DNA from: Dehalococcoidia bacterium
GTDB lineage: Bacteria; Chloroflexota; Dehalococcoidia; GIF9; AB-539-J10
DNA: 39,668 nucleotides
Direction: 5' to 3'
NCBI GenBank assembly: GCA_030665785.1
Contig: DAOUZA010000005.1
Span: 1-39,668 of the forward strand
The notes below the pieces were generated by a model, which saw only the letters and a list, made by a program, of their open reading frames with translations, had not been told where the DNA came from and did not search any database. Of the stretch, positions 1-7,279 are shown in pieces (positions within the stretch are counted from its first letter, which is position 1; every line of letters starts with the position of its first letter). A program made the translations under genes and the position numbers.

Positions 1-42
1 TATAATTTAAGGTATTGCTCTTCAACCCGATCAACAACCTAT

Positions 43-276
43 CTATTCAATCTTCCAAGCAAAGTGTAGGTCCATTACTTTTTGATACAGTTCTCCAAAA
101 AATTGTTTATCTTTTCTCGATTTTGCAAACTCAAAATCTGAAAGCAAGCACTGGGCCATTAAGAGTAATTCTCTTCTTCTTACAATATTTTCTGGAAAAG
201 GCTTATTTGGGGGCTTATTCTCAAACAGTTCAAAATTTAGGATTTTCCATTCTCGTTCAGGAATTACTTGTTCCAT
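43..276 (-). CDS. hypothetical 77-aa protein, third gene of RM-like cassette
   Basis: ORF; its start codon overlaps the stop of the upstream nuclease gene (TAATG), suggesting translational coupling; no recognised domain. Confidence 0.55.
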   Translation of the reverse strand: MEQVIPEREWKILNFELFENKPPNKPFPENIVRRRELLLMAQCLLSDFEFAKSRKDKQFFGELYQKVMDLHFAWKIE

Positions 277-1346
277 TATTCTTCCTCCAATTGTTTCGAT
301 GAAAGTGATTCTATCATCTCTATACTTTTATGTAACTGTAACATCAATATAAATCGGAACCCAGCAGGTGTGATAACAATTTGTCTTCCAATTTTCCCTA
401 ATAATCCTAAATCGGTAGCGAAATTCAAAAATGTGTAGGTTGCCGTATGTTGGGATTTTTCTGCTCGCCATTCAGATACTTTACCACTGACTGTTCTAAA
501 CATTTTTATTAGATCATTGAAATTAATAGGATAACTATTCCTTGTTAGAATAAACGCACTTTCCACTATTGAATAGATTCCAAAAACTGTGCTGGAATAG
601 AACGGGTCTTTTGCAATAAATTGCTTCAGTATTTCAGATTGTGCACTAGAAAGGATATCGGCAAATATACCTTCATTCCCACTTGAGAGATATTTGTCTC
701 CTAAGTCAGTCAAAAAGTATCGTTTATTTCTTTCTCTAACTAACCCAAATTCCTTTGCAACTCTTAAATGATTATGGACACTTCCTTTTGATAGACCTGT
801 TACTTCTGCAAGTTCTTCTTGCTTTACTATTCCATTGTTAAGAGCATTTAAGACTCTATTTATCAAGCCAAGATTGAAAACCCCATAATCGTTGGGTTTG
901 ATTCTTAAAAAAGGTGCAACAGTGGATAAATTCTGGAAATAATCCCTTAGAACATCTATTGGCTTATATTCGACAATTTCTATGTTATGCGCTTCACATA
1001 ACTCTTTTTCTTTCTGACTGAATCCAGTCACCAGCAAGAATGCTCGAAGTTGGCCACTAACTAATTCCCCCTGACTTTGTAATTTAAGGAGTTGTTCTCG
1101 ATAATCGTTTATCTGATTAATATGTTCATCATTAAATCTTGTGACCTTCAATTCAATTAAACATAGTTCCTTACCGTGAGCTATTAACAAGTCGAGACGC
1201 TGTTCTCCCGATTTAAGTTTTAATTGTCGGGCAATTATTTTGACATCATAAATCAAATTCAAAATCTTTTTTAAGTAAAACAGATTAGAAACTAGTGCTT
1301 CTTCAACTTCACTTTCTTTGATATCATTATGTTTTTTTAAGCTCAT
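276..1346 (-). CDS. PD-(D/E)XK nuclease-like protein with internal winged-HTH (restriction endonuclease-like)
   Basis: Motif GEQRLDLLIAHGKELCLIELKV fits a D...(E)xK nuclease core; HTH segment EELAEVTGLSKGSVHNHLRVAKEFGLV; starts 1 nt after the methyltransferase stop codon. Confidence 0.75.
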   Translation of the reverse strand: MSLKKHNDIKESEVEEALVSNLFYLKKILNLIYDVKIIARQLKLKSGEQRLDLLIAHGKELCLIELKVTRFNDEHINQINDYREQLLKLQSQGELVSGQLRAFLLVTGFSQKEKELCEAHNIEIVEYKPIDVLRDYFQNLSTVAPFLRIKPNDYGVFNLGLINRVLNALNNGIVKQEELAEVTGLSKGSVHNHLRVAKEFGLVRERNKRYFLTDLGDKYLSSGNEGIFADILSSAQSEILKQFIAKDPFYSSTVFGIYSIVESAFILTRNSYPINFNDLIKMFRTVSGKVSEWRAEKSQHTATYTFLNFATDLGLLGKIGRQIVITPAGFRFILMLQLHKSIEMIESLSSKQLEEE

Positions 1347-1347
1347 T

Positions 1348-2247
1348 TTAAGCGTCCTTTAAAGTTGAACCGCTTCCCAAAAAAGGATCAAGAACGGTGT
1401 CGCCAACGAAACTAAATAGTTTTATACAGCGTCTCGGTAATTCCACAGGGAATGGTGTAGGATGTCCAACTCTTTTTTTACTCTCACCCATAAAATTCCA
1501 CACACCATTTGTCCACTCCATAAACTCTTCTTTACTAATATCTGATTTTCTACTGCCACTAATCTTCTTCCACCGGTCTTTGTAAAGAATAACAATAACT
1601 TCAACTGGAGCAATAACAAAAGGGGCTGAAGCAGAAAGCCATGAACCCCATGCAGTTCGTCTGGAAATATTTTGCTCATTCCAAACGATTGTGGAATGAT
1701 ATTTCCATCCCTCTTGCTTTGCAATTGTTGTGATGTCAGCACATACACTTTGTTGTCCACCTTTGTTTTTATCAAGAGGGATATTTAGACAAAATCTTCC
1801 ATCATCCTTTACCAGTCTATAACACCTAGTAAGCCACTCTCTTGTAAAAGATAAATAATGTTCGTAGGACATTTTATCATCGTGAGAATTGTACTTAATT
1901 CCCACGTTATATGGAGGAGAAGTAACAATCAAATCAACCGTTCCTTCTTTAACACAATTTGTTCTCAAAAAATCAGCACTGTAAATCTGTATTGAATCTT
2001 CTTGAAAATAGGGTTCAGCCTTAGCGCTAATCTCATAAGGAGCAGGCGTTTCTCTTATCAGCGGGCTCTCAAAACTTTGGGGGGTTCTTAACCATTCTTC
2101 AACGTCTTTTTGACTGAATCCTCTTCGCCCTCCTGGAGTTTTTGTAGGAGAAAGCAACCCACGTTTTTCCATACGATAAATGGTAGATGGACTTACCCCG
2201 AGGTAGTCGGCTGCCTCCTTTGTTGTATACATGGTTTTATTTTCCAT
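1348..2247 (-). CDS. Beta-class (N4/N6) DNA methyltransferase with N-terminal excisionase/MerR-type HTH; C-terminus apparently short
   Basis: N-term TTKEAADYLGVSPSTIYRMEKRGLLSP (HTH_17-like); motif IV DLIVTSPPYNVG; motif I DPFLGSGSTL directly followed by stop. Confidence 0.85.
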   Translation of the reverse strand: MENKTMYTTKEAADYLGVSPSTIYRMEKRGLLSPTKTPGGRRGFSQKDVEEWLRTPQSFESPLIRETPAPYEISAKAEPYFQEDSIQIYSADFLRTNCVKEGTVDLIVTSPPYNVGIKYNSHDDKMSYEHYLSFTREWLTRCYRLVKDDGRFCLNIPLDKNKGGQQSVCADITTIAKQEGWKYHSTIVWNEQNISRRTAWGSWLSASAPFVIAPVEVIVILYKDRWKKISGSRKSDISKEEFMEWTNGVWNFMGESKKRVGHPTPFPVELPRRCIKLFSFVGDTVLDPFLGSGSTLKDA

Positions 2248-2280
2248 GATTACCCCTCTTGAGTTTTTTCTGTATACATT
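2224..2280. promoter_or_regulatory. Pair of identical TGTATACAT palindrome-containing sites around the methyltransferase start
   Basis: TGTATACAT at 2224-2232 and 2271-2279; possible operator/-10 overlap. Confidence 0.35.
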
Positions 2281-2507
2281 TTACAACATTTATGAAGATA
2301 AACTTTTTTGTCTCCTGTTCATGTCTCCAGAATCAACCTTGAAACTCTCGCCTAACTTCGGATAGCCTGAAGACTTTGCGGGCTTATTATACCACCCGGC
2401 AGTAGCAGATAAACCGCTCGCCGCTTTCAACCACCTTTTTCAGGCGATGCCCTGAACTAACCACCACGCTATTTCGTTCAGGCTTGGGGAGTTTTGTAAC
2501 CTAACCT

Positions 2508-3287
2508 CTAGGGCTTTAAGTGTTTTTCAAGCTCTTCAAACTGCGGGATCTGCATGGGCTCAAATAACAGATAACTCTGAACAGGGTAGCGTGAGCCTCC
2601 TTTATGCGTTGCCTCAAGACCTACTATTAAGTCATCCACCTGGGATGCAGGTAGACTAAACGCCATCTCGTGGTCCTGGGTAAGCCCGAGCACCCTTTCT
2701 CCCCTGCCAGGATGGATGAAACAGGCATTTCCTTCTTTCAATGGCCATATCATCTCACTGGCACAGGTAAATCCCAGGGTTGTCTCAGAGGTAACAACCC
2801 CACCCCTTTTATAGATATAGCCCTGGGCGAGTCTCATCATTTGTGCCGGATTGCCATATATAACCACTACATCCGGGTCAAGTTTCGTCCTTGAAAGGGG
2901 AGATATATAAAGTTTTTCAAATCGATTTGGCTCCATTATGGTCATTTTCTCAAGGGTTTTTATAGCAGCATCTTTTGTCTCAAAATAACCCATGCTCATA
3001 AGGAAATCTACTAGTGCGTCTATGTTTTCAGGCTGTCTCCAGCCAAAGCCAACAAGAGCCGGGATACAATTTATGTCATCTTTTTCAATCCCCATAGACC
3101 ATTTCCATCTTCGGGCAAGATTTGTTGCCTGGCACAGGGCAATCTTTATCCCCATGCTTGAGAGCGTCGTTGTCTTTTCCGGGAATGCATCTCCCTTTTT
3201 CAGGAACTTCACACCCAGAGGAAATGTATCCAGCCTTAAATACCTATCCAATTGCTCTTCTTTTGTCTTCCATACATCTTGAGCCAT
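2508..3287 (-). CDS. DUF169 family protein
   Basis: Sequence resembles DUF169 (LGVKFLKKGDAFPEK..., GNPAQMMRLAQGYIYKRGG..., ASEMIWPLKEGNACFIHPGRGERVLG). Confidence 0.8.
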   Translation of the reverse strand: MAQDVWKTKEEQLDRYLRLDTFPLGVKFLKKGDAFPEKTTTLSSMGIKIALCQATNLARRWKWSMGIEKDDINCIPALVGFGWRQPENIDALVDFLMSMGYFETKDAAIKTLEKMTIMEPNRFEKLYISPLSRTKLDPDVVVIYGNPAQMMRLAQGYIYKRGGVVTSETTLGFTCASEMIWPLKEGNACFIHPGRGERVLGLTQDHEMAFSLPASQVDDLIVGLEATHKGGSRYPVQSYLLFEPMQIPQFEELEKHLKP

Positions 3288-3300
3288 GGCTACCTCCTTA

Positions 3301-3819
3301 TTATTTTTCGTCTTTTTGGCGCTCCCTTTCGTCCAGTATTATCTCTGCAGCCAGCCTGGCAGCGGTACCGGCAACCTTGGAACAATGAGCAAACATCTTA
3401 GCCTCAGCGGCTTTTTCCAGCTCTGATGGCTCATATAGATTAAAGGTCCTGCCCATAAGGCGCTTCTGGATATCATAGCACCGGCATGACCCATATTGTT
3501 CCACAAATCTATCGTGGAGTTTCTTAACCATCATATATGACCTCATGGGTTTCAACATGTCAGGAAAGTCCTTCTTTTCCCGTCCAAAGAGGTAACTAAT
3601 CACCATGGCACCGCCAACAAGGGCACCGCATGAACCATCGCCGGTTAAGCCCAATCCATCCGCAAGCCCGCTTGCGCTTCGGAACACATCATCATTTTCA
3701 ATGCCCAGGGCATCGAAGATGCCAGCAATGGTGGTCTGGGCACACCCGGTATAGTTCATCTCGTATTTGCGGGCAGACTCAAACGCCTTTTCTAATATAG
3801 CATCGCGCGAGTTTTCCAT
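3301..3819 (-). CDS. C_GCAxxG_C_C family redox-type protein
   Basis: NYTGCAQTTIAGIF and GSCGALVGGAMVISYLFGR motifs; start set at the ATG preceded by AAGGAGG. Confidence 0.85.
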   Translation of the reverse strand: MENSRDAILEKAFESARKYEMNYTGCAQTTIAGIFDALGIENDDVFRSASGLADGLGLTGDGSCGALVGGAMVISYLFGREKKDFPDMLKPMRSYMMVKKLHDRFVEQYGSCRCYDIQKRLMGRTFNLYEPSELEKAAEAKMFAHCSKVAGTAARLAAEIILDERERQKDEK

Positions 3820-3845
3820 GATTACCTCCTTCAATTAATAAACAG

Positions 3846-4472
3846 TTACTGTTTACCCAGCTTTGCTTCCAGTTCCTTTTGCCGCAAAGCCATGGTCACA
3901 TCGCCGCGAGTTCTCTCAATAATGCCTCGAATGGCATCGGTGGTCCGCCTCAAGCCATGAGTGATGATTTCAGTGAAGTCCATGGTCATCAATGTGCCAT
4001 AAACGTCGTCCATAGCGTTTAGCAATTCCTCGCAGCGGGAGAAATCACCTCTTCTCATGCTATCCAATAAATAGCGCCTCAATTCGCCCACCGCCTCACC
4101 AAGTCCGTTGAGATAGGCAGCGTAATCAACACCTATCGCCTCAGGTTTGGGAAGCTTATCACCGGCAATCAAAGCGAAGGTGATGCTCCCTTCAGCGAAT
4201 TCCTTTTTAGCATCATGAACGAATCCTGAGTGGAGCAAAGCGGGATGGTCATTGAGGCTATCGTTTATCTCCTGAACCAAACTGTAAGTTGAATCAAGAA
4301 CTTGTCTTGCCTTATCCATCTCCTGTCGATGAACAGCCCTTATGGCATTGGCGCTATTGCGAATTATCTGACGGCAGAGGCGCAAAGCCTTCTCCCGAGC
4401 TTCATCCTCAGCGGTGAAGTAGGAGCGAATCTCTCCGGCAACAGCTTCTAACTCGTCTGATAACCCTGGCAT
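3846..4472 (-). CDS. Translin family protein
   Basis: All-helical translin-like sequence (AREKALRLCRQIIRNSANAIRAVHR..., EAIGVDYAAYLNGLGEAVGELRRYLLDSMRRGD). Confidence 0.7.
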   Translation of the reverse strand: MPGLSDELEAVAGEIRSYFTAEDEAREKALRLCRQIIRNSANAIRAVHRQEMDKARQVLDSTYSLVQEINDSLNDHPALLHSGFVHDAKKEFAEGSITFALIAGDKLPKPEAIGVDYAAYLNGLGEAVGELRRYLLDSMRRGDFSRCEELLNAMDDVYGTLMTMDFTEIITHGLRRTTDAIRGIIERTRGDVTMALRQKELEAKLGKQ

Positions 4473-5611
4473 TTTCTTTTTGCTCCCTTTATCTGGCTGA
4501 CTAATTGTCTGGTGGCTTTTCGGGTATCCGATTTGCCTAATACGGCGTTAATCACAGCGACACAATCAGCGCCGGCAGCGATTACCTCGCCAACATTACG
4601 TTCATCGATGCCGCCGATAGCCACCAATGGCGAGGATATTGCTTGCCTGACCTGCTTGAGCATATCCAGCCCGACGACCACCGCTCCTTCCTTCCCCTTT
4701 GTGGGGAACATCGAACCTACAGCAATGTAATCCGCTCCTTCATCCCTCATCTCGATTGCCCGTGATACCGTGGTAACCGAGCTGCCAATTATTTTATCTA
4801 TGGGCAATTCTTTCCGGGCAACATGAACGGGCAAATCCTTCTGGCCCAGATGGAGACCATCGGCATCAACAGCCAGTGCTAAATCAAGATAATCGTTGAC
4901 GATGAATAAAACGCCTGACTTTGTACATAATTCCTTAAGTCCCTGGGCAATAGGCAGCAATTCCCCCTTGTAGCTCTGTTTATCCCGAAGCTGGATAACC
5001 CTGGCACCTCCTTGAATAATCTCGGTGGCTACCTCCAATTCATCCCTGCCAGCCACAGCCTGCTTGTCCAGAATGACATAAAGCCCGGTCAGCTGTTTTA
5101 CCTTATCCTGCCGTGTTAGTCGGGAAACCATCTCCTTCTCCACCGAATAAAGGCTGAATCTTGCCTGCTCGAATTTCGCAGCATCCAGTTTCGAGCTTAA
5201 CTCACTTAGCCTGGCCAGTTCCTCCAGCACCCGCAGCGACTCCTCCACCCTGTTAGCATTGGCTTCAACAAGGCTGATTAAATCGGGATAGGACTGCTTG
5301 TTGAGATTGCTTCGCCTTCGGCTCGCAATGACAGCGGGACGGTCTGCAATGACAGAGGGGGAGTTCGCAACGGCAGATGGGGGGTTTGCAGTGGCATTTT
5401 CTCTACCGACATCACGTTCCGAGTCCCTTTCCTCCAGAAGAATTATGCCCCATGACCTGCCGGCATCGGCCAGATTATGCCGAATAGTCCTTAACTGCTG
5501 GCTCAATACCGCGTCATTAAGAATGAAGCGGGCAACATCTTCCAGAACGCGTAACCCTTCAGCAGCACGGTTAAGGTTGGCATCAACTATACGAAGCGGT
5601 TGGTGAGGCAT
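4448..5611 (-). CDS. thiE: Thiamine-phosphate synthase with N-terminal duplicated ThiD2-like helical region
   Basis: ThiE barrel motifs LTGLYVILD, GGARVIQLRDK, DGLHLGQKD, ADYIAVGSMFPTKGK, VAIGGIDERN; N-term DANLNRAAEGLRVLEDVARF / EANANRVEESLRVLEELARL. Confidence 0.9.
   Translation of the reverse strand: MPHQPLRIVDANLNRAAEGLRVLEDVARFILNDAVLSQQLRTIRHNLADAGRSWGIILLEERDSERDVGRENATANPPSAVANSPSVIADRPAVIASRRRSNLNKQSYPDLISLVEANANRVEESLRVLEELARLSELSSKLDAAKFEQARFSLYSVEKEMVSRLTRQDKVKQLTGLYVILDKQAVAGRDELEVATEIIQGGARVIQLRDKQSYKGELLPIAQGLKELCTKSGVLFIVNDYLDLALAVDADGLHLGQKDLPVHVARKELPIDKIIGSSVTTVSRAIEMRDEGADYIAVGSMFPTKGKEGAVVVGLDMLKQVRQAISSPLVAIGGIDERNVGEVIAAGADCVAVINAVLGKSDTRKATRQLVSQIKGAKRKCQGYQTS
5304..5334. 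repeat. Copy of dispersed repeat (GAGATTGCTTCG..CTCGCAATGACA) inside thiE ORF
   Basis: Same family as 6447-6492, 18863-18892, 39063-39090. Confidence 0.8.
5324..5401. repeat. 21-bp tandem repeat, about 3.7 units, in frame in thiE
   Basis: Units start at 5324, 5345, 5366, 5387 (tcgcaatgacagcgggacggt / ctgcaatgacagagggggagt / tcgcaacggcagatggggggt / ttgcagtggcatttt); peptide ATANPPS-AVANSPS-VIADRPA-VIAS. Confidence 0.85.
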
Positions 5612-5957
5612 TCTGCAAATCCTTCAGCGGTTCGGGCATTACACCTTCTCGGGCTGCTTGTATTTCCTCCTTAAGATGGGTAGGCATTTCTTCGCCCATC
5701 TCCTTGAATTTTTTCTCGGCCCAGCGACCGATATTGCGGGGGTCTTTGTAATAATCATCGCTGGGATGCGATGACGGCTCACCACTATCCTCCCATACAG
5801 TTTGCAGTGACTTATGGTAGGCAAAGCTTGATACGGTACGGGATAAATTAGCACTGCCACAAAAGTGACAGACGGGGGTAATAGACTCCGAGACGCTCCT
5901 TACCAGAACACTGGTCCTTTTATGACAATTATGGCAGATAAACTCATAAATCGGCAC
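5583..5957 (-). CDS. FmdB family zinc-ribbon protein
   Basis: MPIYEFICHNCHKRTSVL...CHFCGS pattern of FmdB ribbons. Confidence 0.85.
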   Translation of the reverse strand: MPIYEFICHNCHKRTSVLVRSVSESITPVCHFCGSANLSRTVSSFAYHKSLQTVWEDSGEPSSHPSDDYYKDPRNIGRWAEKKFKEMGEEMPTHLKEEIQAAREGVMPEPLKDLQNASPTASYS

Positions 5958-5969
5958 CTTCCCTCCTTG

Positions 5970-6353
5970 TTAATCCTCTTCTTTCTTCGGTGGCTCGGGC
6001 GTGCCCGTTACCTCTCTTCTCTTTTGCTCAATCTGTTCAGCAGGCCACTCTCCCCTCTCCATCCTTCTCGTTATCTCCTCATAATCAGGAGGGGTCTCCT
6101 CACCACCAGTCATTCGCTTGTTCCACTCACTCAAAGCTTTAGGGTCATTACGCATCATCCCTTCGGTCAAGTTCCGGTCGGAAAGTATATCGTCATAAAC
6201 ATCCTTGTAGGTCTTATGCATGGCGAAAGTGGAAAATATCCGCTTAAGTTCACCCCCGCAGTGAGGGCAAGCAGGGGCATCCGAAGAAAACTTAGGGTGA
6301 TATAAACTAATCTTCCGGTGGCAAGAATTACAACGGTATTCGTAAACTGGCAT
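5970..6353 (-). CDS. FmdB family zinc-ribbon protein (paralog of preceding ORF)
   Basis: MPVYEYRCNSCHRKISLY...CPHCGGELKRIFS. Confidence 0.85.
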   Translation of the reverse strand: MPVYEYRCNSCHRKISLYHPKFSSDAPACPHCGGELKRIFSTFAMHKTYKDVYDDILSDRNLTEGMMRNDPKALSEWNKRMTGGEETPPDYEEITRRMERGEWPAEQIEQKRREVTGTPEPPKKEED

Positions 6354-6403
6354 AGCTAATCAATGAAGATTTTACCACATTGTCCTTAAAAGCTAAATCA
6401 AGC

Positions 6404-6660
6404 GCACTCGTTCACATGATTAGTGCCACATTAGCCCCCTCTTTTTGTCATTGCGAGGAAGTCCGTCAAGCGACGGACGACGAAGCAATCTCCAAGTTAA
6501 ATCCTAAACTCAAAGCACTAAATTCCAAACAAATCCCCATTTAGTAGCTATCAGCCTTCAGCTCCATACTGACTTTTTTCATTTTTGCTCTGTCATTTTG
6601 CATTTTGATTTTTGCCTTTTGACTTTCTTTGAGGTGTCACTTATCTATCTGAACCAGTAC
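6404..6660. mobile_element. MITE-like composite repeat with imperfect inverted ends
   Basis: Left GCACTCGTTCACATGATTAGTGCCACAT (6404-6431); right GGTGTCACTTATCTATCTGAACCAGTAC (6633-6660) is its imperfect reverse complement; contains a CATTGCGAG repeat and AAATCCTAAA / CAGC tracts. Confidence 0.5.
6447..6492. repeat. Dispersed CATTGCGAG...CGAAGCAATCTC repeat
   Basis: Family match; internal GTCCGTCAAGCGACGGAC inverted repeat. Confidence 0.75.
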
Positions 6661-6666
6661 AGGCTC

Positions 6667-6695
6667 TTGCAATATAAAGCGTTGTGGTATATAAT
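6667..6695 (+). promoter_or_regulatory. Sigma70-type promoter for zinc-ribbon gene
   Basis: TTGCAA (6667-6672), 17-nt spacer, TATAAT (6690-6695). Confidence 0.6.
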
Positions 6696-6801
6696 GTTTC
6701 CGTTGGAGTTAGTACTAGGTCATTACATACCGGGTTAAATTATTCAAGGTGCTGGGTGACCGAGACTCTACCTAACAATTTAATAGAGAGGAGGTCATTC
6801 A

Positions 6802-7098
6802 ATGGGTTACGAAGACAAAACGCTCGAGTGCGCTGATTGTGGGGCTAATTTCACTTTCACCGCTGAGGAACAAGAGTTCTTTGCTTCTAAAGGCTATGTT
6901 CATGAGCCCAAGCGTTGCCCGGCATGCCGCAGAGCAAGGAAATCCCAGCGCTATGGAGGCAGCTTCAACCGCGAAATGTTTCCCGCAGTGTGTGCCCGGT
7001 GTGGTAAAGCCACGGAAGTACCGTTCCAGCCTCGTGAAGGTAGACCGGTATATTGCAGCGAGTGCTACAACGAGCTTAGAGACAGTAAGCAACTTTGA
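6802..7098 (+). CDS. Zinc-ribbon (CxxC...CPxCR...CxxCG) protein
   Basis: LECADCGANFTFTAEEQEFF...CPACRRARK...CARCGKATEVPFQP...YCSECY; GAGGAGG RBS upstream. Confidence 0.85.
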   Translation: MGYEDKTLECADCGANFTFTAEEQEFFASKGYVHEPKRCPACRRARKSQRYGGSFNREMFPAVCARCGKATEVPFQPREGRPVYCSECYNELRDSKQL

Positions 7099-7276
7099 CA
7101 AGCAAGCAGTAGGGATTAAGTATAAGCCACATCCTTAGTAATCGCCCCCGAGAAGCGGAGGCGCCTTCGAGCCTATTCCGTTCGTTATAGCGGAGTCCGC
7201 AATAGCTCCTGCCATTCGGGGGTAGCCGACATTCGTTTACGCAAATATGGCATTGAGGATCGAATTTAGATAACAA
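7076..7276 (-). pseudogene. 5' remnant of an AmrS/PflA-like radical SAM gene
   Basis: CHICVNECRLPPNGRSYCGLRYNERNRLEGASAS resembles the N-terminus of AmrS-like radical SAM proteins, but the ORF stops after 66 aa and lacks the CxxxCxxC core. Confidence 0.55.
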
Positions 7277-7279
7277 AGG

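Noticed and set aside
15-302. 95-aa plus-strand ORF
   Set aside because: Antisense to the 77-aa ORF and nuclease 3' end; Leu/Phe-rich with no RBS
1422-1775. 117-aa minus-strand ORF
   Set aside because: Alternate frame inside the methyltransferase gene, low-complexity Leu-rich peptide, no domain
5324-5401. Short regular repeat considered as a CRISPR array
   Set aside because: Contiguous 21-bp units without unique spacers, in frame inside thiE, no cas genes
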